This document shows, piece after piece, positions 34,707 through 42,958 of a stretch of DNA of 64,000 nucleotides (positions are counted from its first letter, which is position 1; every line of letters starts with the position of its first letter). The notes beneath the pieces were generated by a model. That model saw only the letters and a list, made by a program, of their open reading frames with translations, searched no databases and had not been told where the DNA came from. The translations under genes and the position numbers were made by a program. The stretch comes from Verrucomicrobiota bacterium (lineage in GTDB: Bacteria; Verrucomicrobiota; Verrucomicrobiia; JADLBR01): NCBI GenBank assembly GCA_029560585.1, contig JAKQKQ010000142.1, forward strand, positions 32,743-96,742, written 5' to 3'.

Positions 34707-37700
34707 TGAGAGCCTGCCTCATTCCGCTCCTCTTCGCGCTCGCGGGCCTCGCTCAGGCACACTCGTCCGAGACCCTCGATCCCGATCTCTGCATCTATGG
34801 CGGCACGCCGGGAGGCATCGCCATGGCGGTGCGCGCGGCGCGGGACGGCTTGGGCGTGGTGCTCGTGAACCGCAATGACCATCTCGGCGGCATCCTCGCC
34901 AGCGGCCTCGGCGTCTGGGACACGCTGTGGGAGGGCAAGCGCTCGCCCATCTATGATGAGGCCCGTCAGGCGATCTTCGATCACTACCGCACGACCTACG
35001 GCACGGATTCGCCGCAGTATCGCGACGCACTGCCCGGCAAGAGCGGCCACACCAACGGCAAGTTCGAATCGAAAGTGGCGGAAATGATCCTCACCAAAAT
35101 GGTCGAGCGCGAACCGCGCATCAGGGTCCTGCGCCACCTCGCGCCGCAATCGGCGAACCGCGACGGCCGCCTCATCCGCTCCATCACCTTCACCAGCCCC
35201 TCGAGCGATCGGAGCGTGGACGTCAGAGCCGCCGCTTTCGCCGATTGCAGTTACGAGGGGGATCTCATGCCGTTGGCCAAGGTCGCGTACCGCATCGGTC
35301 GCGAGACCCGCGCCGATTTCGGCGAACCCCACGCGGGACGCATCTTCATGGGACCCACCCGGGAACGTCCTGCCCACCTCGACGCCGAAATCCTGGCGCT
35401 GCACGACAAGCTCAACCTCCGGCGCTTCACCGGCTTCCAGGCCATCCTGCATGGCGACCGCCTCGGCGAGGGCGATCGCCTCGTCCAGGCCTTCAACTAC
35501 CGCACCACCCTCAGCTCCGATCCCGCCAACCGCCTGCCCGTGGAGAAGCCCGCCGGTTACGATCCCGATGCACTGAAAATGCTAGAGTTCGGCTCCATCG
35601 TGCAGCCCTTGCCCAACTCCAAGATCGGATGGAACCGCCCCCAGTTGGTCGGCCCACATCAGGACTATGTGGAGGGCGACCGGGCCACCCGCGAGCGCGT
35701 CATGGATCAACATTGGGACGCCACCCTCGCGCTGCTGTATTTCCTGCAAAACGATCCCTCCGTGCCCGAGCAACGCCGCGCCTTCTTCGGCCGCTACGGC
35801 CTCGCCAAGGACGAGTATGCCGACAACGCGAATCGTCCCTACGAGTTCTACGTGCGCGAAGCCCGCCGCATGGCAGGCCGCGCCACGTTCACCCAACACG
35901 ATGCCATGCTTTCGGCGGGAATGCGCCGCGCGCCGATCCACCAGGATAGCATCGCCATCACCGAGTGGTACCTCGATACCCACGCGTGCAGCCTCGACCG
36001 CGTCCCGGGCAGCCTCGATGAGGGCAAGATGATGCTCCACTACGAGACCTTCCCCGGCCAGGTCTCATACGACACCCTGCTGCCAAAGGACCTGGACAAC
36101 CTGCTCGTGCCGGTCTGCCTCAGCAGCACCCACGTGGCCTGGGGCACCATTCGCCTGGAACCCACCTGGATGCAGATCGGCGAATCCGCCGCCATCGCCG
36201 TCGCGCTCGCGAAGGCTCGGGACATCCCCCCCGCGGACGTGGACAGGGACGCGCTGTCGCGAGAACTCGCGCGCCGCAAGACCCTGATCACCTTCTTTAA
36301 CGACATCGACATCGCCTCGGACGATCCCCGAGTCCCCGCCGCCCAGTATTTCGGCGCCAGGGGCTTCTTTGCCGATTACGACGCACGACTGGATGAGCCA
36401 CTCAAGGAAAACACCCGCCACATCTGGGGTCAGGGACTCTTGGCCCTGCGAACGGGAAGCCTGGATCCAACGGAATTTGCAAGGCGGGTGCATCAGTCAG
36501 AGGCGGAAGACTCCCGGCCCCTGGAACGGACCAGGGGTCAGGCCATGCTCGGCATGTGGAAGGCACTCGCTTCCGAAAAACCCAAGACCGCGCCTTCCGC
36601 TAACGTGCGGCCTGCTGAGAAACCCCAACCCCCGCGCAGGCCACTCGAGGTCCAGCCCGTGCGCTCAAGCCCCGCCCGCGAGGTCAGCGGCAGGGGCTAC
36701 GACGTCATCGTCATCGGAGGCACGCCGGGCGGCATCGCCTGCGCGGTGCGGGCGGCCCGCGAGGCCTTGAGCGTGCTGCTCGTGCAACACAACGGGCACA
36801 TCGGCGGCATGCTCATCAACGGCCTCATGCAATGGGACGCCCTCTACGGCGGGCGCCGCGCTCCCATCTTCGACGAATACGCTAGAAGGATTGAGGGCTA
36901 CTACCGCGACAACTACGGCGAGAATTCAACGCAATTCTCGCAGGCCCGCTACACGCAGGAGCATTATCCGATGAGCCGCTTCGAGCCGGGCGTGGCGGAG
37001 CACCTTTTCAACCAGCTCGTCTCAGCCGAACCGAACATCACCACGCTGCTCTCGCACTACCCCGCCCGGTTTGAACGCGACGGCGCCGAGTTGAAAGTTC
37101 TCACGCTGCGCTCATACGGCACCACGAACGACATCCGCGTGACGGGCATAACCTATGTTGACGCCACGTATGAAGGCGACCTCGCCGCGCTGGCGAAGGT
37201 TCCCTACCGCGTCGGCCGCGAAGGCCACGACGAATACGGCGAGCCCCACGCGGGGAAGATCTTCACCAACATCAGCAAGGAAAGCGGCCCGCAAGACGCC
37301 AAGGATGGAAAGCTGAACCTCCACCCGTACGGCCACAGCCAGGGAACCGTCGATCCTGATAGCCCCCGCACCGCCGACCGCGCCATCCAGGGATACAACT
37401 ACCGCTTCTGCCTGACCAACGAGGAGGGCAACCGCCGCCTGCCCGATAAGCCTCCCGGCTACAACCGTGAGGAATACGTCGGCTACTACCGCCTTGGCAT
37501 GGGCGCGGGCGACCTCAACGGCAAGGGGCTTTTCAACTCCGCCCTGCTGCCCGGTGAAAACCACAACTACCCCGAGGCCGAATGGCCGACGCGCGAGAAG
37601 ATCATCGGGCGCCACAAAAACTTCGCCCTCGGCCTGATGTGGTTCCTCCAGAACGACGAGTCCGTATCGCCGGCGAAGCGCCTGGGTTATCGCCGCATCG

Positions 37701-38551
37701 GCCTGCCGCTCGACGAGTTTCCCGACAACGGCAGCATCCCGTATGAAATGTATGTGCGCGAGGCACGCCGCATCGTCGGCCGCCACGTCTTCACCGAGCA
37801 CGACAATTCCCTCGCGCCAGACATCGGGCGCACCCCTGTCCACCCCGACAGCATCGCGATCACCGACTGGGCCATGGACTCCCACGATTGCAGTTGGGAT
37901 CGCAGTCCCGGCTATGCCTACGACGGCAAGCTGATCCTCACCGAAGAGTCTCGCCCCGCGCAAATCCCCTACCGGAGCCTTCTGCCACAGGGCGTGGACA
38001 ACCTGCTGGTGCCCGTCTGCCTGTCGGCCACGCACGTGGCCTGGGGCGCCGTGAGGCTCGAACCCGTCTGGATGCAGACCGGCGAGGCCGCAGGATTTGC
38101 CGCCGCGCTCGCCAAGAAACTCCACACGACGCCCGCCCAGCTCGACGCGGATCGGCTGGTGCGGACGCTCGCCGAACGCGGACAGATGATCAGCTTCTTC
38201 AACGACGTGAACGCCGCCGGGCCCGAACCATGGATCCCCGCCGTCCAGTATTTCGGCACGAAGGGCTTCTTCCCCACCTATGACGCCAGGCCCAACGATC
38301 CGCTGGACGACGCAACCGCAAGGTTCTGGGCCGAGGGCTGCACACGGCTGATCGCCGGAACCCTTGATCCCGCGAAATTGGCGGAGTCGCTTGCGGCCAC
38401 CATCGCGAAGGGCGGCGGCAAGAACGTGACCGCCTCTCAGTTCGTCGCTGTGCTGCCAGAGCCCAGCCGGACGACCGAGATTCCCAAATCAGACGAACCA
38501 CTGACCCGAGCGGATGCCTGCGCCATGCTATATAGGAGAACCACGCGATGA
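34706..38551 (+). CDS. Tandem double FAD-dependent oxidoreductase
   Basis: A 1281-residue exported protein made of two consecutive PF12831-type FAD domains. Module 1 (about 25-620) starts 'LCIYGGTPGGIAMAVRAARDG' right after the signal peptide 'MRACLIPLLFALAGLAQA'. Module 2 (about 660-1250) starts 'VIVIGGTPGGIACAVRAAREA'. Each has its own 'HLGGIL'/'HIGGML' loop, 'YEGDL' segment, and C-terminal 'LVPVCLSxTHVAWG' and 'LEPxWMQxGE' FAD-contact motifs, so both could be active. The last 25 residues ('EPLTRADACAMLYRR') resemble one S-layer-homology-like motif. The start shares the A of the preceding TGA; the stop overlaps the RraA-like gene (ATGA). Electron acceptor and substrate are unknown. Confidence 0.88.
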   Translation: MRACLIPLLFALAGLAQAHSSETLDPDLCIYGGTPGGIAMAVRAARDGLGVVLVNRNDHLGGILASGLGVWDTLWEGKRSPIYDEARQAIFDHYRTTYGTDSPQYRDALPGKSGHTNGKFESKVAEMILTKMVEREPRIRVLRHLAPQSANRDGRLIRSITFTSPSSDRSVDVRAAAFADCSYEGDLMPLAKVAYRIGRETRADFGEPHAGRIFMGPTRERPAHLDAEILALHDKLNLRRFTGFQAILHGDRLGEGDRLVQAFNYRTTLSSDPANRLPVEKPAGYDPDALKMLEFGSIVQPLPNSKIGWNRPQLVGPHQDYVEGDRATRERVMDQHWDATLALLYFLQNDPSVPEQRRAFFGRYGLAKDEYADNANRPYEFYVREARRMAGRATFTQHDAMLSAGMRRAPIHQDSIAITEWYLDTHACSLDRVPGSLDEGKMMLHYETFPGQVSYDTLLPKDLDNLLVPVCLSSTHVAWGTIRLEPTWMQIGESAAIAVALAKARDIPPADVDRDALSRELARRKTLITFFNDIDIASDDPRVPAAQYFGARGFFADYDARLDEPLKENTRHIWGQGLLALRTGSLDPTEFARRVHQSEAEDSRPLERTRGQAMLGMWKALASEKPKTAPSANVRPAEKPQPPRRPLEVQPVRSSPAREVSGRGYDVIVIGGTPGGIACAVRAAREALSVLLVQHNGHIGGMLINGLMQWDALYGGRRAPIFDEYARRIEGYYRDNYGENSTQFSQARYTQEHYPMSRFEPGVAEHLFNQLVSAEPNITTLLSHYPARFERDGAELKVLTLRSYGTTNDIRVTGITYVDATYEGDLAALAKVPYRVGREGHDEYGEPHAGKIFTNISKESGPQDAKDGKLNLHPYGHSQGTVDPDSPRTADRAIQGYNYRFCLTNEEGNRRLPDKPPGYNREEYVGYYRLGMGAGDLNGKGLFNSALLPGENHNYPEAEWPTREKIIGRHKNFALGLMWFLQNDESVSPAKRLGYRRIGLPLDEFPDNGSIPYEMYVREARRIVGRHVFTEHDNSLAPDIGRTPVHPDSIAITDWAMDSHDCSWDRSPGYAYDGKLILTEESRPAQIPYRSLLPQGVDNLLVPVCLSATHVAWGAVRLEPVWMQTGEAAGFAAALAKKLHTTPAQLDADRLVRTLAERGQMISFFNDVNAAGPEPWIPAVQYFGTKGFFPTYDARPNDPLDDATARFWAEGCTRLIAGTLDPAKLAESLAATIAKGGGKNVTASQFVAVLPEPSRTTEIPKSDEPLTRADACAMLYRRTTR

Positions 38552-39303
38552 AACACGAGACCCTCTCACACGCGGACCTTCTCCAACTCAAGCGCTGGAA
38601 CACCCCCACCATCTACAACGGATGGGAGCAGATCACGAAATGCGATGCCTCCGCCGAAGGTTTCAATCTCGAGGAGGCGCGCGACTTCATGCCCCACATG
38701 GGCCCCATGGTGGGATACGCGATCACGGTCGTCATCGAGCCCAGCAACCGCGAGCACAGGCAGAGCCATCCCGACGCGTGGTCCGAATACCGCCGTTATG
38801 TCGCTTCGGTCCCCGGTCCCAAGGTCGTCGTGGTGCAGGACCTGGACAAGCCGCGCGTGATCGGCGCCTACTGGGGCGAGGTGAATTCAAACATCCATCG
38901 CGCGCTGGGCTGCGTCGGCACGATCACCGACGGCGCCATCCGCGACGTGGATGAGATGTGCAACGCGGGCTTCAAGGCGATCGCGCGCCGCCTCTGCGTG
39001 GGCCACGCCTTCTCTCACCCGGTCCGCTGGGGATGCGACGTCGAGGTCTTCGGCCGAAAGGTACGCCCCGGGGATCTGATCCACGCCGACAAGCACGGTT
39101 TCCTGGTGGTGCCACCGGAAGATCAGGCCCGGCTGCTGGACGCCGCGCGGTTCATGGACGCCAACGAATGCAAGACCATCATCCCGGCAGCCCGCGACAA
39201 CTCGGGCAGGACATGCGAAGAGATACTGGCGCACATCGATGACGCGATCGCGGCCTTCGTGCGTGCGGTTAAGGAAAAATTCCATCGGGAGGGGGAATGG
39301 TGA
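38548..39303 (+). CDS. RraA-like / HMG-aldolase-family protein
   Basis: A 251-residue cytoplasmic protein of the RraA/dimethylmenaquinone-methyltransferase-like superfamily. Its members are often 4-hydroxy-4-methyl-2-oxoglutarate or oxaloacetate-type class II aldolases. The core 'GEVNSNIHRALGCVG' then 'TDGAIRDVDE' gives the conserved Arg132-Asp133 that holds the metal and substrate. 'GRKVRPGDLIHADKHGFLVVP' is the family's C-terminal landmark. The N-terminus of about 90 residues is longer than in minimal RraA. No signal peptide is present, unlike the three preceding proteins. Between FAD oxidoreductases and a 2-hydroxyacid dehydrogenase it probably handles a 2-keto acid released from the sugar; that role is inference. 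Confidence 0.87.
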   Translation: MKHETLSHADLLQLKRWNTPTIYNGWEQITKCDASAEGFNLEEARDFMPHMGPMVGYAITVVIEPSNREHRQSHPDAWSEYRRYVASVPGPKVVVVQDLDKPRVIGAYWGEVNSNIHRALGCVGTITDGAIRDVDEMCNAGFKAIARRLCVGHAFSHPVRWGCDVEVFGRKVRPGDLIHADKHGFLVVPPEDQARLLDAARFMDANECKTIIPAARDNSGRTCEEILAHIDDAIAAFVRAVKEKFHREGEW

Positions 39304-40274
39304 ACACGCCGACGGGCGAACAGCGCATCGTGATCCTCGACACCCTCGGGGATTTCCCCGCGCCCTTCTCGTGGGAACCGGTCACCGCGATCGCGCCCTG
39401 CGAGAAGCACGAGCGTAGCCCGGCCCACACGATCCTTGAGCGTTCCCGCGGCGCCACGATCCTCCTGACCAACAAGACGCCGCTCACCGCCCAGACCATC
39501 GCGGCGCTGCCCCGGCTCCGCTACATCGGAGTCCTCGCCACAGGATACAACGTCGTGGACGTCGGGGCCGCCCGCTACCGCGGGATCCCGGTCGCCAACG
39601 TCCCCGACTACGGCACCGCGAGCGTCGCACAGGCCGTCTTCGCGCTGCTCCTCGAACTCACGAACCACGTCGGCCATCACGCCGGGGCCGTCCGCAAGGG
39701 CCGCTGGTCCGAGTCGCCCGATTTCTGCTTCTGGGATTATCCGCTGATCGAACTCGCGGGCCGCACGTTCGGCATCGTCGGCTACGGCCACATCGGCCAG
39801 ATCGTCGCGCGAATCGCCCGCGCGTTCGGGATGCACGTACTCGCCTCGACCCGGACGCCGAAGGAAGCTGATGGGGTCACATCATTCGTGGACCGGGACA
39901 CCCTATTTCGCGAGGCCGATGTCGTCTCGCTTCACTGCCCACTGACGCCCGAGACGCAGGGCCTCGTAAACGCCGAGCGCCTCGCCTCGATGCGTCCGGG
40001 ATCTTACCTCATCAATACGGGCCGTGGCCCATTGGTTGACGAACCCGCGCTGGCCACGGCCCTCGATTCGGGTCACCTCGCCGGCGCGGGCCTCGACGTC
40101 CTTTCCGCGGAACCACCGCGCGCCGACAACCCCCTCTTGCGCGCAAGAAACTGCGTCATCACCCCGCACGTCGCATGGGCCACGGTCGAGGCGCGGCGCC
40201 GACTGGTCGACATCACCGCCGCCAACATCCGAGCGTTCCTGACGGGAAGACCCCAGAACATCGTGAACGCATGA
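39297..40274 (+). CDS. D-isomer-specific 2-hydroxyacid dehydrogenase
   Basis: A 325-residue cytoplasmic NAD(P)-dependent oxidoreductase. The substrate domain carries 'LATGYNVVDVGAA' and 'VPDYGTASVAQ'. The nucleotide motif is 'GYGHIG' at 162-167. Catalytic residues are Arg243 in 'NTGRGPLVDE', Glu272 in 'AEPP' and His291 in 'TPHVAW'. Closest general type: glycerate/glyoxylate or D-lactate dehydrogenases. The ATG at 39297 has a GGAGG site and overlaps the end of the RraA-like gene by 7 bases; a GTG follows at 39300. Its TGA overlaps the next ATG (ATGA). It likely interconverts a 2-keto acid made by its neighbours and its D-hydroxy form. Confidence 0.9.
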   Translation: MVNTPTGEQRIVILDTLGDFPAPFSWEPVTAIAPCEKHERSPAHTILERSRGATILLTNKTPLTAQTIAALPRLRYIGVLATGYNVVDVGAARYRGIPVANVPDYGTASVAQAVFALLLELTNHVGHHAGAVRKGRWSESPDFCFWDYPLIELAGRTFGIVGYGHIGQIVARIARAFGMHVLASTRTPKEADGVTSFVDRDTLFREADVVSLHCPLTPETQGLVNAERLASMRPGSYLINTGRGPLVDEPALATALDSGHLAGAGLDVLSAEPPRADNPLLRARNCVITPHVAWATVEARRRLVDITAANIRAFLTGRPQNIVNA

Positions 40275-40516
40275 TGCCGCTCGCCCTAGCCATGAGCCTA
40301 CTTCTCGCAAACGTGCCCGGTGCCGCCGCCGCGCCTCTCGCGTGGAAGCCCCTGCCGTCTGTCCCCGAACCCAAGGGATTCGCCGGATCATTCGCGGGCG
40401 TCAGCGGGTGCGCGCTGCTCGTGGCAGGCGGCGACGAGGCGCGCCCCGGGGTGCGATCCACCGAGGTGTGGTTCGCCGCCCATGGCCCGCAACCCACGAC
40501 AAAAGGTCCACCATGA
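40271..40516 (+). pseudogene. 81-codon N-terminal remnant of a Kelch-type sugar mutarotase (NanM-like)
   Basis: The signal peptide ('LALAMSLLLANVPGAAAA') is followed by 'LAWKPLPSVPEPKGFAGSFAGVSG' and 'ALLVAGG', which is how Kelch-repeat sialic-acid mutarotases/N-acetylneuraminate epimerases begin. The full protein has about 350-380 residues. Here the propeller ends after one blade and the frame changes to an unrelated tail. The start overlaps the upstream stop as ATGA, and the stop overlaps the next ATG as ATGA, so the remnant still links translation of its neighbours. It may be translated as a relay peptide; enzyme activity is not expected. Confidence 0.7.
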
Positions 40517-41421
40517 AATACCAAAGACTGACAGGGCTCGTCGCGGCCCCATTCACCCCATTCCACCAAGACGGCTCGCTCGACGTGGGCCGCGTGGCCG
40601 AACAGGCGGAGCGCCTCATAGCCGACGGCGTCGCGGGCGCCTTCGTCTGCGGCACCACCGGCGAGGGCCCCTCCATGAACGTCGAAGAACGGATCCGACT
40701 GACCGAAGGCTGGATCGCCGCGGCCGGTGCAAGGCTCCGCATCATCGTGCACGTCGGCCACTCCTGCCTCGCGGATTGCCAGACCCTCGCCGCACATGCG
40801 CAGCGGGCTGGCGCGACCGGCATAGGCTGCCTCGCCCCCTATTTCTTCAAGCCCAGGTCCGTCGGCGACCTTGTCGGATTCTGCGCCAAAGTGGCGTCCG
40901 CAGCGCCCGATCTGCCGTTCTACTATTATCACCTGCCCTCCGTGACGGGGGTCAATTTCCCGATGGTCGAATTCTTGGCGGCCGCCGCGGAGAGGATCCC
41001 CAATCTGGCGGGGATCAAATTCACCTCCGAGGACCTGATGGATTACTCCGCCTGCGGGCGGTTCGACGGCGGGCGCTTCGACATCCTCTTCGGGCGCGAC
41101 GAGATCCTCCTGGCGGGTCTCGCGCTGGGAGCAAAGGGGGCGATCGGCAGCACGTACAACTACATGGCCCCGATCTACCACGCGCTGATCGGCGCCTTCG
41201 AGCGCGGCGACATCGCGGCGGCCCGAGCGGCCCAGGCCCGCGCGGCAGACATCATCGCGGTGATGCTCCGCCACGGCGGTCTCGCCGCCGGAAAGGCCAT
41301 CATGGCACTCGTGGGGTTCGACTGCGGGCCAGTCCGTCCGCCGCTGCACGACCTCGGCCCGGAGCAGCGCGAATCCCTGCGACGCGAGCTGGAAACCCTG
41401 GCCTTTCCCATCCAATCGTGA
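40513..41421 (+). CDS. N-acetylneuraminate lyase-like class I aldolase (DapA family)
   Basis: A 302-residue cytoplasmic TIM-barrel aldolase. 'GTTGEG' at 47-52 binds the 2-keto-acid carboxylate. 'FYYYHLPSVTGV' provides the catalytic Tyr139. 'AGIKFTSED' contains the Schiff-base Lys169. The YYYH-P-S-TGV pattern is characteristic of sialic-acid aldolases rather than dihydrodipicolinate synthases. By family it cleaves a neuraminate-like 2-keto-3-deoxy sugar acid to pyruvate and an amino sugar. It follows a NanM-like remnant and precedes a sialidase, which supports sialic-acid-type catabolism; the exact sugar is inference. The ATG at 40513 overlaps the remnant's stop. Confidence 0.88.
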   Translation: MKYQRLTGLVAAPFTPFHQDGSLDVGRVAEQAERLIADGVAGAFVCGTTGEGPSMNVEERIRLTEGWIAAAGARLRIIVHVGHSCLADCQTLAAHAQRAGATGIGCLAPYFFKPRSVGDLVGFCAKVASAAPDLPFYYYHLPSVTGVNFPMVEFLAAAAERIPNLAGIKFTSEDLMDYSACGRFDGGRFDILFGRDEILLAGLALGAKGAIGSTYNYMAPIYHALIGAFERGDIAAARAAQARAADIIAVMLRHGGLAAGKAIMALVGFDCGPVRPPLHDLGPEQRESLRRELETLAFPIQS

Positions 41422-41448
41422 CTGGTTCGAGAATTCAGATGCCGGGCC

Positions 41449-41505
41449 GTAGGAGCCTGCTTGCAGGCGATGCCATGCGCGGATCGCGCGCGAGCGCGCT
41501 CCTAC
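41449..41505. repeat. GTAGGAGC...GCTCCTAC extragenic element, copy 1
   Basis: Outer arms GTAGGAGC and GCTCCTAC enclose CCTGCTTGCAGG and GCGCGCGAGCGCGC hairpins. Similar copies are at 48584-48640, 51341-51390 and, inverted, 60379-60435. Conservation with the 48584 copy extends about 30 bases on either side. It sits between the aldolase stop and the sialidase gene. A separate 59-base segment at 41557-41615 recurs at 47248-47306. Confidence 0.85.
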
Positions 41506-41712
41506 ATCTCATTTCCGCCCCGGTGGTGCCCCGAATGCTCCCCGCCCGCATCAGCCGGGAGGGACGCCGGCCCCGGCGTCCGCGATTCACCAGCCGCCCG
41601 ACACCTGGGCCAACCCGGCCCGCGAAGCCGCGGGCCCTCCCGATAGACGTGTCAGAGCCAGCCGAGGCACGACACCCGGCCTGATGAATTCACCTCAACC
41701 CAAGGAAATAGC

Positions 41713-42831
41713 ATGAAACTCCACACCCTCACCCTGATCGGCATCACGTCGCTCCTGTCCGCCTCGCGCGCGGAGCAGGCCGGACCCGATCTGCCCCTCG
41801 TCGATATCTCCGGCGAATCCAACCGGCACGTCATCATCGCCGCCGGCACCGAATCGGTCTATCAGGGCCATCCCACGACCGTGCTCATGCCCGACGCCCG
41901 AACGATGTTTGCGGTCTGGAGCATCGGCCACGGCGGCCCCGCCGGACCGATGGCCCGAAGCGACGATGCCGGGCTCACGTGGACGCGCCTCGACGATTCG
42001 CTCCCCGAAGGATTCCGAACGCACCGGAATTGCCCGAGCATCTACCGCCTCGTGGATCGCGAGGGCAAAGAGCGCCTCTGGGTGTACTCTGCCCAGCCGC
42101 TCATGCCGCGCATCCTCAGCGAGGACGGCGGCCGCACGTGGCGAGAGATGGCGCCCCTCGGCTTCACCAACGTGATGACCTTCAGCAGCATCGTGGCGTT
42201 GAAAGATGGCTCGCACCTCGGGCTCTACCACCGCGGACCGGGCGGCAAGGACAAGAGCCCACTGGTCGTGCTGCAGAGCGCGACGCGGGATGGCGGCATC
42301 ACGTGGGGTGAGCCCCGCATCGTCGCCGAGGTCGAGGGCAAGGATCCCTGCGAGCCCTACGGCTTCCGCTCGCCCGATCGCGCGGAAATCTGCTGCCTCA
42401 TGCGCGAGAACAAACACAAGGGCCATAGCCTCATGATGTTCAGCCGCGACGAGGGCAAGACCTGGACCGCGCCCCAAGACACGCCATGGGGCCTCACCGG
42501 CGACCGCCATCAGGGCGTCCGACTCCCCGACGGAAGGTTCGTCATCGCCTTCCGCGACCAGGCGCCCCAAAGCCCAACCCGCGGCCATTTCGTCGCCTGG
42601 GTCGGCACCTACGACGACATACGGCAATGCCGCCCCGGCCAATACCGCATCAAACTCCTCCACAGCTACGCGGGCGGCGATTGCGGCTACCCCGGCATGG
42701 AACTCCTCCCCGATGGCACCCTCGTCGCCACCACCTATATCAAGTACCAACCCGGACCCGCGAAACACTCCGTCGTCAACGCCCGCTTCAAGATCGCCGA
42801 CACTGACGCGATGGCAGCCAAATGCCCATAA
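41713..42831 (+). CDS. Secreted exo-sialidase-like BNR/Asp-box protein
   Basis: A 372-residue secreted propeller. The signal peptide is '[20 protein letters not shown]'. At least four Asp boxes are visible ('SDDAGLTW', 'SEDGGRTW', 'TRDGGITW', 'SRDEGKTW'). An '[20 protein letters not shown]' N-terminal strand and '[24 protein letters not shown]' C-terminal segment complete a six-bladed sialidase-superfamily fold. It aligns along its whole length with the first module of the 31224 fusion. Members of this branch may act on sialic acids or other sugars, so 'sialidase' is a family name rather than a proven activity. About 290 bases with repeats separate it from the aldolase, so it may have its own promoter. 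Confidence 0.85.
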   Translation: MKLHTLTLIGITSLLSASRAEQAGPDLPLVDISGESNRHVIIAAGTESVYQGHPTTVLMPDARTMFAVWSIGHGGPAGPMARSDDAGLTWTRLDDSLPEGFRTHRNCPSIYRLVDREGKERLWVYSAQPLMPRILSEDGGRTWREMAPLGFTNVMTFSSIVALKDGSHLGLYHRGPGGKDKSPLVVLQSATRDGGITWGEPRIVAEVEGKDPCEPYGFRSPDRAEICCLMRENKHKGHSLMMFSRDEGKTWTAPQDTPWGLTGDRHQGVRLPDGRFVIAFRDQAPQSPTRGHFVAWVGTYDDIRQCRPGQYRIKLLHSYAGGDCGYPGMELLPDGTLVATTYIKYQPGPAKHSVVNARFKIADTDAMAAKCP

Positions 42832-42958
42832 CCAAACTGGCCCGCGCAACCGATTCGAAACCTTGACACCCCGATTGGATTGAACGATCTTCACACGTAA
42901 TCTAGTTCGGTTTTGGGCGCGCTCGCCCCATCTGGGTCCGAAAACCGCAGGAGACGGC

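Noticed and set aside
40513..41421. Dihydrodipicolinate synthase (dapA)
   Set aside because: The YYYH-P-S-TGV pattern around the catalytic Tyr and the sialidase/mutarotase context fit N-acetylneuraminate lyase better.
42863..42903. TTGACA and TAATCT considered as a promoter for the beta-helix gene
   Set aside because: The two boxes are 29 bases apart, too far for a standard sigma-70 promoter.
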